Of a stretch of 64,000 nucleotides of DNA, positions 17,475-25,364 are shown piece after piece. Positions within the stretch are counted from its first letter, which is position 1. Every line of letters starts with the position of its first letter. Under the pieces are notes generated by a model, which did not search any database, was not told the DNA's origin, and saw only the letters and a list, made by a program, of their open reading frames with translations. Source of the stretch: Streptomyces sp. NBC_01288 (GTDB lineage: Bacteria; Actinomycetota; Actinomycetes; Streptomycetales; Streptomycetaceae); the NCBI RefSeq assembly GCF_035982055.1, contig NZ_CP108427.1, positions 4,897,001 through 4,961,000 on the forward strand, in the 5' to 3' direction. Position numbers and translations under genes: made by a program.

Positions 17475-17573
17475 CTGCCGGAGCCGGCCGGTGTCGTCGC
17501 CATCCCGAACGCGGTCTTCTACGACCACCGGGAGGAGGGCGCGCCCTTCGTGCGGTTCGCGTTCTGCAAGCGG
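17475..17573 (+). repeat. Direct repeat copy B (aminotransferase 3' end)
   Basis: 98 of 99 nt identical to 16692-16790. Repeat-to-repeat spacing is 783 nt, with the toxin-antitoxin pair between. Confidence 0.95.
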
Positions 17574-17624
17574 GTGGGAGTGCTGGAGGAAGCGGTCGGA
17601 CGGCTGAAGAAGCTGGCCGGCTGA
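17475..17624 (+). pseudogene. Remnant of an aminotransferase C-terminus
   Basis: Reads in frame through GVVAIPNAVFYDHREEGAP and then continues VGVLEEAVGRLKKLAG to a stop at 17622-17624. Relative to the live gene only the last 16 or so codons differ. It lacks any start and everything upstream, so it is a 3' fragment left when the toxin-antitoxin segment entered. A strong terminator follows it at 17643-17677, as would be expected of the original gene end. Confidence 0.85.
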
Positions 17625-17642
17625 GACGGAGCGGCATGACGA

Positions 17643-17677
17643 CCGACGCCCGTCCACAGGCTGTGGACGGGCGTCGG
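17643..17677. terminator. Bidirectional terminator
   Basis: Perfect 16-bp stem (17643-17658 with 17662-17677) and a 3-nt loop between the converging aminotransferase remnant and the YbjN gene. Confidence 0.8.
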
Positions 17678-17714
17678 CCCTACGTCATGCGGGACTGAGC
17701 GGTACTGACGAGAA

Positions 17715-18248
17715 CTACTCCTCGTCGTCCTCAGGCTTCTCGACGGCCTCGTCGACCTCCTCGGTGAGGCCGAGCTGCTCGACGAGCCAGCGGTCGAACT
17801 CGATCGCCGCGCGCACCCAGCTGACCGTCGAGGACACGAAGTGGTTCAGGTCGACGCCGGTGCCGATCAGCATCTGCGCCTCACCGATGAGACGGACGGT
17901 GCCGTCGTCATGGGTGTGGGTGTAGACCTTGGGCCACAGGGTGCGGCGGTTCCAGTCGTCGATCGACTCCAGCAGCTGCGGCTTGACGTCGATGTCGTGC
18001 GGGCGGTCGTAGAACGTCCGCACCGAGAAGACCAGCTGGTCGTCCTCACCGCGGAACATGAAGTACGTACGGAACTGCTCCCACGGCGCCGCGAGGTCAC
18101 CCTCGTCGTCGACGACATACTTCAGCTCCATCTGGTCGAGGAGCTGCTTCACGAGGTCCTGATCCGGGACGACGGGGCCCGCCGGTCCTTGGGGGTTCGG
18201 CTCGGGCTGGCCCCCGAAGTTCGGAATCGAGGACGGGTCGATGCTCAC
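17715..18248 (-). CDS. YbjN domain-containing protein
   Basis: A 177-aa protein. After a Pro/Gln-rich start, residues 30-150 form a YbjN/type III secretion chaperone-like fold (FRTYFMFRGEDDQLVFSVRTF, DDWNRRTLWPKVYTH, GVDLNHFVSSTVSWVR), and the tail is acidic (EEVDEAVEKPEDDEE). GTG 18248 has GAAGGGA upstream; the longer frame would run into the opposite gene. The molecular role of actinobacterial YbjN proteins is not established. Confidence 0.82.
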   Translation of the reverse strand: MSIDPSSIPNFGGQPEPNPQGPAGPVVPDQDLVKQLLDQMELKYVVDDEGDLAAPWEQFRTYFMFRGEDDQLVFSVRTFYDRPHDIDVKPQLLESIDDWNRRTLWPKVYTHTHDDGTVRLIGEAQMLIGTGVDLNHFVSSTVSWVRAAIEFDRWLVEQLGLTEEVDEAVEKPEDDEE

Positions 18249-18350
18249 CGTGTATTTCCCTTCGTACGGATTCCGCCATCCTCCCCCATCCGGGGAGGGG
18301 GGTGGCAACCCCTGACGGACCTGTCCGCCACGGGCTGACCGGATACGGTC

Positions 18351-18815
18351 ATGCCCATGCGGAGGGGGACGCGGTGGCCGCTGTGGGGGTTGTGGTGGAT
18401 CTGCCTGGTCTTCGTGGTGTGGGCGGGCTGGTCGTTCGTCCAGGCGACGCTCCACGCCTCCTCCGGTGACGACCCTCCCGACACCGTCGGCAAGGCCGGC
18501 TGCGCCGAGGCCATGGACTTCGCCGGCGCCACGCTGCCCGAGGACACCCGGGACGCGCACTGCACCTCGTACACCTGGGGAGGCCAGGCCCACGACGGCA
18601 CCTTCCGCATACCGCGCGCGGCCGTACAGGGCTGGCTGACCGCGTCGTTCCCGGACGGTGTGGGCATCTCCTGCGAGGACGACGGCGAGCCGTGCGTCCG
18701 CACCGTCCGCGACCCGCACACGGCCGGCGCCTACGACGTGACGGTGAGCGTGCGCTACGAGGGCGGGTCCGCCGGGGACACCGCCCTCGTCACCTTCGAC
18801 GCGAGTACCTACTGA
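18351..18815 (+). CDS. Membrane-anchored hypothetical protein
   Basis: A 154-aa protein with one N-terminal membrane helix (LWGLWWICLVFVVWAGWSF, about residues 11-29) and an extracytoplasmic domain with four cysteines (CAEAMDF, HCTSY, SCEDDGEPC). I do not recognise the family. It is divergent from the YbjN gene and convergent with clpB. ATG 18357 is an alternative start, two codons downstream. Confidence 0.65.
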   Translation: MPMRRGTRWPLWGLWWICLVFVVWAGWSFVQATLHASSGDDPPDTVGKAGCAEAMDFAGATLPEDTRDAHCTSYTWGGQAHDGTFRIPRAAVQGWLTASFPDGVGISCEDDGEPCVRTVRDPHTAGAYDVTVSVRYEGGSAGDTALVTFDASTY

Positions 18816-18846
18816 GCGCCGGACGTCACGACCTGAACACCGGGCG

Positions 18847-21444
18847 TCACAACGTCTTCCCGGTGGCCGGCCCCACGATCAGACCGTCCCCAAACGCGTC
18901 CACCCGCACCGTGTCCCCGTCCTTGACCTCCCCCGCCAGGATCTCCTTGGCGAGCCGGTCGCCGATCGCGGTCTGGACGAGGCGGCGGAGCGGTCGCGCG
19001 CCGTACGCCGGGTCGTTGCCGTTGTCCGCGAGCCAGGTCAGGGCCTCGTCGCTGATCTCCAGGGTGAGGCGGCGTTCCGCGAGGCGCTTGGCGAGGCGGC
19101 CGATCTGGAGGGCGGCGATGCGGCCGAGCTCCTCCCGGTTCAGGGCGGAGAAGACCACCATGTCGTCCAGCCGGTTCAGGAACTCCGGCTTGAAGGACGC
19201 CCGGACCACCTGAAGCACCTGGTCCTTCTTCTCGTCCTCGCCCGTTGTCTGGTCGATCAGGAAGTTGCTGCCCAGGTTCGAGGTGAGGATCAGGATGGTG
19301 TTCCGGAAGTCGACCGTGCGGCCCTGACCGTCCGTCAACCGCCCGTCGTCCAGCACCTGGAGCAGGACGTCGAAGACCTCCGGGTGCGCCTTCTCGACCT
19401 CGTCGAGGAGGATCACCGAGTACGGGCGCCTGCGCACCGCCTCGGTGAGCTGCCCGCCCTCCTCGTAGCCGACGTATCCGGGCGGGGCGCCGACCAGTCG
19501 GGCCACGCTGTGCTTCTCGCCGTACTCCGACATGTCGATGCGGACCATGGCCCGCTCGTCGTCGAAGAGGAAGTCGGCCAGGGCCTTGGCCAGTTCGGTC
19601 TTACCCACGCCCGTCGGGCCCAGGAACAGGAACGAGCCGGTGGGGCGGTCCGGGTCCGCGATGCCCGCGCGGGTGCGTCGTACGGCGTCGGAGACCGCCT
19701 GTACGGCCTCTCGCTGGCCGATGAGGCGGCGGCCCAACTCCTCCTCCATGCGCAGGAGTTTCTGCGTCTCGCCCTCCAGGAGGCGGCCCGCGGGGATGCC
19801 GGTCCAGGAGCCGACGACGTCCGCGATGTCGTCGGGGCCGACCTCCTCCTTCACCATCGTGTCCTTGGAGGCTTCTTCCTCCGCCTCGGAGGCTTCCTCC
19901 AAGTCCCGTTCCAGGGAAGGGATCTCGCCGTAGAGCAGCTTGGACGCGGTGTCGAAGTCGCCGTCGCGCTGGGCGCGTTCGGCCTGGCCGCGGAGTTCGT
20001 CGAGCTTCTCCTTCAGCTCGCCGACCCGGTTGAGGGACTGCTTCTCCTTCTCCCAGCGGGCGTTGAGGCCGCGCAGCTCCTCCTCGCGGTCGGCGAGGTC
20101 GCGGCGCAGCTTCTCCAGGCGCTGGATCGAGGCGGCGTCCGTCTCCTTGTCGAGCGCCAGCTCCTCCATCTTCAACCGGTCGACGACGCGCTGGAGTTCG
20201 TCGATCTCCACAGGGGACGAGTCGATCTCCATGCGGAGGCGGGAGGCCGCCTCGTCGACGAGGTCGATGGCCTTGTCGGGGAGGAAGCGGGAGGTGATGT
20301 AGCGGTCGGAGAGGGTGGCGGCGGCGACCAGCGCGCTGTCCGCGATGACGACCTTGTGGTGCGCCTCGTAGCGTCCCTTCAGGCCGCGCAGGATCGCGAT
20401 CGTGTCCTCGACGCTCGGCTCCGCGACCAGCACCTGCTGGAAGCGGCGCTCCAACGCCGGGTCCTTCTCGATGCGTTCGCGGTACTCGTCGAGGGTCGTC
20501 GCGCCGACCATGCGGAGTTCGCCGCGGGCGAGCATCGGCTTCAGCATGTTGCCGGCGTCCATCGCGGAGTCGCCCCCGGCGCCCGCGCCCACGACGGTGT
20601 GCAGCTCGTCGATGAAGGTGATGATCTGGCCGTCGGAGTCCTTGATCTCGGCGAGGACGGTCTTCAGCCGCTCCTCGAACTCGCCCCGGTACTTCGCCCC
20701 CGCGACCATCGCACCCAGGTCCAGCGCGACCAGCCGCTTGTTTTTGAGGGACTCCGGCACGTCCCCCTTGATGATCCGCTGGGCCAGCCCCTCGACGACG
20801 GCGGTCTTGCCGACGCCGGGCTCGCCGATGAGGACGGGGTTGTTCTTCGTGCGGCGGGACAGCACCTGGACGACCCGCCGGATCTCCTGGTCCCGCCCGA
20901 TGACGGGGTCGAGCTTGCCCTCGCGCGCGGCGGCCGTGAAGTCCGTACCGAACTTCTCCAGCGCCTTGTACTGCCCCTCGGGGTCGGGTGTGGTCACCCG
21001 GCGCCCTCCCCTGCTCTTCTGGAACGCGTCCAGCAGCTTCTTCGCGCCGGCCCCCTGCTGGGAGAGTACGTCCCCGGCCGCGCCGCCCTTCGCGGCGATA
21101 CCGATCAGCAGGTGCTCGGTCGAGAGGTAGTCGTCGCCGAGCTCCTTCGCGCGCTGGCCGGCGTCCGCGATCACGGCCAGCAGCTCGCGGCTGGGCTGCG
21201 GCGGCGCGACGGTCGACCCGGTCACGCTGGGCAGCGAACCGAGCACCCGCTCGGCACCCGACCGTACGGCGGCCTGGTCGGCGTCGACGGCGGCCAGCAG
21301 GTCGGTGATGTTCTCGTTGTCCTGCCCTTCCAGCAGCGAGAGCAGCAGATGCGCCGGGGTCAGATCGGCGTGCCCCCCGGTCACGGCACGGTTGCTGGCC
21401 GCGTTGATCGCGTCCCGGCTCCTGTTGGTCAGCTCGGCGTCCAC
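18847..21444 (-). CDS. clpB: Chaperone protein ClpB (disaggregase)
   Basis: An 865-aa AAA+ disaggregase that extracts proteins from aggregates with DnaK. N-terminal repeat domain (residues 1-150), first AAA module with GEPGVGKT and IITFIDELHT, the coiled-coil middle domain (about 410-525, EKLRRDLADREEELRGL), second module with GPTGVGKT and VILLDEVEKAH, and a C-terminal domain. GTG start with GGAGGAG upstream. A HAIR-type operator 62 nt upstream indicates repression by HspR, as in other Streptomyces. Length is standard. Confidence 0.97.
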   Translation of the reverse strand: MDAELTNRSRDAINAASNRAVTGGHADLTPAHLLLSLLEGQDNENITDLLAAVDADQAAVRSGAERVLGSLPSVTGSTVAPPQPSRELLAVIADAGQRAKELGDDYLSTEHLLIGIAAKGGAAGDVLSQQGAGAKKLLDAFQKSRGGRRVTTPDPEGQYKALEKFGTDFTAAAREGKLDPVIGRDQEIRRVVQVLSRRTKNNPVLIGEPGVGKTAVVEGLAQRIIKGDVPESLKNKRLVALDLGAMVAGAKYRGEFEERLKTVLAEIKDSDGQIITFIDELHTVVGAGAGGDSAMDAGNMLKPMLARGELRMVGATTLDEYRERIEKDPALERRFQQVLVAEPSVEDTIAILRGLKGRYEAHHKVVIADSALVAAATLSDRYITSRFLPDKAIDLVDEAASRLRMEIDSSPVEIDELQRVVDRLKMEELALDKETDAASIQRLEKLRRDLADREEELRGLNARWEKEKQSLNRVGELKEKLDELRGQAERAQRDGDFDTASKLLYGEIPSLERDLEEASEAEEEASKDTMVKEEVGPDDIADVVGSWTGIPAGRLLEGETQKLLRMEEELGRRLIGQREAVQAVSDAVRRTRAGIADPDRPTGSFLFLGPTGVGKTELAKALADFLFDDERAMVRIDMSEYGEKHSVARLVGAPPGYVGYEEGGQLTEAVRRRPYSVILLDEVEKAHPEVFDVLLQVLDDGRLTDGQGRTVDFRNTILILTSNLGSNFLIDQTTGEDEKKDQVLQVVRASFKPEFLNRLDDMVVFSALNREELGRIAALQIGRLAKRLAERRLTLEISDEALTWLADNGNDPAYGARPLRRLVQTAIGDRLAKEILAGEVKDGDTVRVDAFGDGLIVGPATGKTL

Positions 21445-21505
21445 GTTCGCGTACTCCTCCTCCTACGACCTTCGTACACAGAATGACACGGTCAACGTGC
21501 ACAAA

Positions 21506-21526
21506 GTTGAGTCTATTCCACTCAAG
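21506..21526. promoter_or_regulatory. HAIR operator (HspR binding) at clpB
   Basis: The two arms TTGAGT and ACTCAA, separated by 7 nt, match the HspR-associated inverted repeat (CTTGAGT-N7-ACTCAAG) with one deviation in the first base of the left arm. It sits 62 nt before the clpB start and 40 nt before the divergent PPOX gene, so HspR could affect both. Confidence 0.88.
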
Positions 21527-21565
21527 GCAGTGGCGGGGAGGATCGAGGGACTAAGTTCCGGGACC

Positions 21566-22003
21566 ATGGCCGCATATCCGGTGGACCCGGGCGATCCCGA
21601 CCCGTCGTACCTCGGCTTCTGGCGGGAACGGCACCTGTGCACGCTCACGACCCCGCGCGCGGACGGCAGCCCGCACGTCGTCCCTGTCGGAGTGACATAC
21701 GACCCGGAGGCACGCCTTGCTCGGGTCATCGCGAACAAGTCGAGCAGGAAGGTGGCGAACATCCTGGCCGCCGGCCCCGAGGGGGCACGGGTCGCCGTGT
21801 GCCAGGTGGACGGGCGGCGCTGGGCGACGCTGGAGGGCCGGGCCTTCGTACGCGTCGAACGCGAGCGGGTCGCCGAGGCGGAGCGCCGGTACGCGGAGCG
21901 TTACGAGCGGGCGCCGTCGCCGAACCCGTCCCGGGTGGTGATCGAGATCGAGCTGACGCGGGCGATGGGGAAGGCCGTGGCGAAGGCGGCGGGGAAAAGC
22001 TGA
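21566..22003 (+). CDS. PPOX-class (F420/FMN-dependent) oxidoreductase
   Basis: A 145-aa small split-barrel flavoprotein-like enzyme. It has RHLCTLTTPRADGSPHVVPVGV at residues 20-41 and VANILAAGP, typical of pyridoxamine-5-phosphate-oxidase-like and F420-dependent reductases; which cofactor it uses is not shown. ATG 21566 is preferred because the family begins close to it; the longer open frame runs back through the clpB promoter. Divergent from clpB and close to the HAIR site. Confidence 0.82.
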   Translation: MAAYPVDPGDPDPSYLGFWRERHLCTLTTPRADGSPHVVPVGVTYDPEARLARVIANKSSRKVANILAAGPEGARVAVCQVDGRRWATLEGRAFVRVERERVAEAERRYAERYERAPSPNPSRVVIEIELTRAMGKAVAKAAGKS

Positions 22004-22059
22004 AGCGCCGATTTTCAGCCACCCGGGATCGGCCGATACCCGGAGATTTCGCACAAACT

Positions 22060-22100
22060 GCAGCGGCGTCACCGTGTTCAGGTCACGGTGACGCCGCTGC
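22060..22100. terminator. Bidirectional terminator after PPOX gene
   Basis: Perfect 17-bp stem (22060-22076 with 22084-22100) and a 7-nt loop between converging genes. Confidence 0.85.
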
Positions 22101-22144
22101 GGGGGGAAGCACCTGAGCGATCTTGTTACGACGGGGGAATCGCG

Positions 22145-22480
22145 TCAGGCACTGCGGGGGGTGGCTGAGATGGTCTGGATGTCGGGGGCATCCGGTTCCA
22201 CCAGCCGGTGGTCTCGTTGGTCAAGATTCACAAAGATCATTCCGTACCGGATGGCACATCGCACTGGCTGCGGCGCCCCCCGAGGCCGCCGCAGACACCG
22301 GTACGCCCGTACGTCCTCGTCCTCGTCCCGCGTCACGACGACCGGCTCACCGAACACGGTCACCATGAGCGAGTCACCGCTGTGGGGGATGGCGGTGGCC
22401 AGATCGATGAAGTGCCAGCCGGACCGGTAGGCCGTGGCCATTTCGCGGCGGAAACTGCGGTCGTCGGGTGGGGTGGTCAC
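22145..22480 (-). CDS. Rieske-fold-like small protein lacking cluster ligands
   Basis: A 111-aa protein. The segment MVTVFGEPVVVTRDEDED followed by RAYRCLRRPRGA and ending GMIFVNLDQ resembles the N-terminal Rieske region of ring-hydroxylating oxygenases, but the CxH and CxxH iron-sulfur ligands are missing: only two cysteines are present. GTG 22480 has GGAG just upstream and starts 1 nt after the stop of a small secreted-peptide gene, so the two are translationally coupled. Function unknown; it may be a diverged or decayed domain. Confidence 0.55.
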   Translation of the reverse strand: MTTPPDDRSFRREMATAYRSGWHFIDLATAIPHSGDSLMVTVFGEPVVVTRDEDEDVRAYRCLRRPRGAPQPVRCAIRYGMIFVNLDQRDHRLVEPDAPDIQTISATPRSA

Positions 22481-22481
22481 G

Positions 22482-22673
22482 TCAACTCCACGCAGTGTCA
22501 TCTGCTGTCACAGAAGTGTCGCCCGCGGTCACGGTCGCGGTGTCGGCCGCGAGTGACCAAGCGGTGTCCTGTCGCACCTCACTCTTCGCACCAGAGAGGC
22601 CACTCAGCGTTCCGAAGGCCACAACGGCGGAGAAGGCGGCGACAAGCACCGAGCGAAGCATTCTCTTACGCAT
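22482..22673 (-). CDS. Small secreted peptide
   Basis: A 63-aa precursor: MRKRMLRS followed by a hydrophobic run (VLVAAFSAVVAFGTLSGLSG) forms a signal peptide, and the rest is a Thr/Asp/Ala-rich segment with repeats of TADDTAWS type. ATG 22673 has GAGG upstream; a GTG at 22691 is an alternative. Its TGA is 1 nt from the next gene start. Not recognised. Confidence 0.55.
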   Translation of the reverse strand: MRKRMLRSVLVAAFSAVVAFGTLSGLSGAKSEVRQDTAWSLAADTATVTAGDTSVTADDTAWS

Positions 22674-22810
22674 AGTCGGCTTCGTCCTCACTTGAAGGTC
22701 CCCTCTTCCCCCGTCGAGTAAGACGATGGCTCATTCGGGCACGTCATGGCCACACGATCGGTGCATCATGTTCCTGCATGTTCAGGACCCTGGGGGGTGG
22801 AGATTTGACA

Positions 22811-23815
22811 ATGAATCGGACCAAAGCGACACATCCCCACGCTGTGACGGAGTTGTGTGAGGAAGGAGGTCGTCTTTACGCGAACGCACTCCGCACGGGA
22901 CGTATCGCACGCGCAGACGTGGAGCCTGCCCCGTGTTTGATGGAGTTCGCCCTGCTCCACCCGGATCCGGACGACGCGAACTGGCTGTGCCCGGTTCCCC
23001 CGGCGGTCGCCCTGGCTCAGCGGCTCAATCCGATCGAACGCGAGATAACGGACCGCCGACGGCTGTCCATCGACATGGCCGACGTCTTCGAGCCGTTTAT
23101 GGCGCTGAGCGCCCAGGTGACGGAGTCCACTCACTCGATCTCCGTACTGGAGGGACTCGACCGCATCAACGCGGCGCTCGACCTGGCGACGGCGCAGTGC
23201 CAGAACGAGGTGCTCGCGGTGCAGCCGAGCCACCGTCACCCGGAACGCCGGCTCGTCGAGGCGCTGGAGCGCGACAGGCCGCTGATCGAGCGCGGGGTGC
23301 GCATCCGGACCCTCTACCAGCACACGGCCAGGTACAGCCCCGAGCGGCTCGCGTGGGTGGACAACTTCACCGACGGCAAGGTGGAGTACCGCACCATCGA
23401 CGAACTGGTCGAGCGCCTCATCATCTGCGACGAGACCGTCGCCTTCATCCCCATCCGGGACGACCGCCAGGTCGCCCTGGAACTGCGTCACCCCGGTCTC
23501 GTGAGCTACCTGATCAAGGTCTTCGAGTTCATGTGGAGCCGCGCGGTCCCGCTGAGCGCCGGCGCCCCCTACGAAACCGCTCCCGACGGCATCACCGACA
23601 TCCAGCACTCCATCGCCAAGCTCCTCATCGAGGGCCACGTCGACGAGGCCATCGCCCGCCGGCTGGGCATGAACGTGCGGACCTGCCGGGCCCACATCGC
23701 CAAGCTCGCCACGGCCCTCGGCAGCGGCAGCCGCGCCCAGCTCGGCTTTCTCATAGCCCAGTCGGGGATCCTGAACAAGGACGACCCCGCACCGGGAGGA
23801 GACGGCACACCGTGA
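22811..23815 (+). CDS. LuxR-like helix-turn-helix regulator
   Basis: A 334-aa regulator. Its C-terminal 60 residues are a LuxR/GerE-type helix-turn-helix: IAKLLIEGHVDEAIARRLG then MNVRTCRAHIAKL. The N-terminal 270 residues form the sensor half, with CLMEFALLHPDPDDANW near residue 38. Such regulators are numerous in Streptomyces and act as activators of unlinked or neighbouring targets. GGAG lies 8 nt before ATG 22811. It has a paralogue on the minus strand at 24041-25102 and a miniature version between them. Confidence 0.85.
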   Translation: MNRTKATHPHAVTELCEEGGRLYANALRTGRIARADVEPAPCLMEFALLHPDPDDANWLCPVPPAVALAQRLNPIEREITDRRRLSIDMADVFEPFMALSAQVTESTHSISVLEGLDRINAALDLATAQCQNEVLAVQPSHRHPERRLVEALERDRPLIERGVRIRTLYQHTARYSPERLAWVDNFTDGKVEYRTIDELVERLIICDETVAFIPIRDDRQVALELRHPGLVSYLIKVFEFMWSRAVPLSAGAPYETAPDGITDIQHSIAKLLIEGHVDEAIARRLGMNVRTCRAHIAKLATALGSGSRAQLGFLIAQSGILNKDDPAPGGDGTP

Positions 23816-24078
23816 CGGAGGCGCACACGCACGGAGCGGACGACCTGTGCGGGGCGGGCCTGACCCTGTATGTCCGAGCCCTGCGCGTCGGACGGGTGAG
23901 TACCGACGACACCGACGAGGCACCGTGCCTGGTCGGTCTCGGCCTGCTGGACCCCGAGCCCGGGAACGCCCCCGGCCGGCTGCGCCCCGTCGCGCCCGCC
24001 GCCACCCTCGGCAGCGAGAGCCGGGCCCAACTCGGCTATCTCATCGGGCAGTCGGGGATTCTCGATCCGCCGGGGTGA
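23812..24078 (+). CDS. Miniature internally deleted LuxR-like paralogue
   Basis: An 88-aa protein. Residues 1-60 match the N-terminus of the flanking regulators (HGADDLCGAGLTLYVRALRVGR, APCLVGLGLLDPEPG) and the remainder matches only the very C-terminus (TLGSESRAQLGYLIGQSGIL). The sensor middle and the helix-turn-helix recognition helix are absent. GTG 23812 overlaps the stop of the full-length gene by 4 nt and has GGAGGAG upstream, so it is set up for coupled translation. It cannot bind DNA by itself; it may be inert or may modulate the flanking proteins. Confidence 0.7.
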   Translation: MTEAHTHGADDLCGAGLTLYVRALRVGRVSTDDTDEAPCLVGLGLLDPEPGNAPGRLRPVAPAATLGSESRAQLGYLIGQSGILDPPG

Positions 24079-25102
24079 GCTGCACGGGGACGTCCGGCAG
24101 GCGGGACGAGGCGCCGTCCAGGCCGACCTGGGCTATGCGGACGCCCAGTTGGGTACGGCTCGCCGCGCCCAGGGTCTCCGACAGGCGGGCGATGTGGGCG
24201 CGGCACGTCCGCACGCTTATGCCGAGCCGTTCCGCGATCACCGCGTCCTGGTGGCCGTCCGCGAGCAGGGCGGCGATGGACTGTTCGCGGTGGGAGATGC
24301 CCTCGATGCCGGTGTCCGGCAGGGCGGCCGCGACCGGGATCGCGAGGCGCCACAGGCGGTCGAAGACCGTGACGAAGTACTCGATCAGCGCGGGGTGGCG
24401 CAGCTCCAGGGCCATCGTGTGGTCGGCGTTGGCGGGGATGAAGGCGACCGTGCGGTCGAAGAGGATCAGGCGGTCGACGACCTCGTCGAGCGTCCTCGCC
24501 TCCACCGCGTCGCCCATCAACTCCAGGTAGTTCAGCAGGCCTTGGCCGTGCCGGGCGACGTGGGTGTACAGGTCGCGCATCCGTACCCCGCGTGAGCGCA
24601 GGGTGAGTGCCCGGTGCAGGCCCTCCGTGAGTTCCGGCTCGCGGCGGATGCCGCCCGGCTGGACGGTGAGGACCTCGCGGGTGCAGGCCTCCGTCGCGTC
24701 GTCCATCGCGGCCTGGATCCGGGAGAGCCCGTCCAGGACGCGGATCGCGGCACCGCCCTCCAGCGACGCCGACGCCATCGCGGACGCCTGGATACGGCGG
24801 CCGAGACCGGCGTACCACTCGAAGGCGGCGACCGCCGAACCCACCCGCCGGTGGCTCTCGCTGACCTCGTCGTAGACCCCGCGCAGCAGCCGGGTCATGA
24901 CCTCCTGCGGGGCGGTCGGGACCAGCCAGTCCATGTCGTCGGGGTCCGGGTGGAGGAGGGCCAGCTCCAGCAGGCACGGCACCGGTTCGGCGTCCGTGCG
25001 CGGTACGCGGCCCCGCCGTACGGCCCGGGAGTACACGCGGTCCCCGGCGTCGCAGAGTCGGTCAGCACCGTGTGGATGCTCGTCCGTCGCGTGCCCGGCC
25101 AT
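24041..25102 (-). CDS. LuxR-like helix-turn-helix regulator (paralogue)
   Basis: A 353-aa paralogue of the regulator at 22811. The N-terminal half has HGADRLCDAGDRVYSRAVRRGR and CLLELALLHPDPDDMDW; the C-terminus has a LuxR-type helix-turn-helix with SIAALLADGHQDAVIAERLG and ISVRTCRAHIARL. ATG 25102 is used; a GTG at 25114 adds four residues. Its 3' end overlaps the converging miniature gene by 38 nt. The start region faces the ATP-grasp operon, so it may control that operon. Confidence 0.83.
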   Translation of the reverse strand: MAGHATDEHPHGADRLCDAGDRVYSRAVRRGRVPRTDAEPVPCLLELALLHPDPDDMDWLVPTAPQEVMTRLLRGVYDEVSESHRRVGSAVAAFEWYAGLGRRIQASAMASASLEGGAAIRVLDGLSRIQAAMDDATEACTREVLTVQPGGIRREPELTEGLHRALTLRSRGVRMRDLYTHVARHGQGLLNYLELMGDAVEARTLDEVVDRLILFDRTVAFIPANADHTMALELRHPALIEYFVTVFDRLWRLAIPVAAALPDTGIEGISHREQSIAALLADGHQDAVIAERLGISVRTCRAHIARLSETLGAASRTQLGVRIAQVGLDGASSRLPDVPVQLTPADRESPTAR

Positions 25103-25364
25103 CGCCCATCCCACCCCCGGTTCCCGGCTCTTTGCAGCGCAACTATGCGCGGACAGGTCCTGCTCCGCAACACGGCTCCCCCTAGAACAGCCCCCGAAAA
25201 CCTCCGATATCGACCGCTATCTCCCGGCCTCCGTACCTCGCCTTGCAACAAGCTGGGGGGTGACCGGCCAGTAACTCCGAGTCTCTCCTCGTATCACTTT
25301 CCGCGTGAGCTGCCGGAAATCACTCAGAGATCACCGTGTTACGTATCGCACTTAACGTCCCCTC

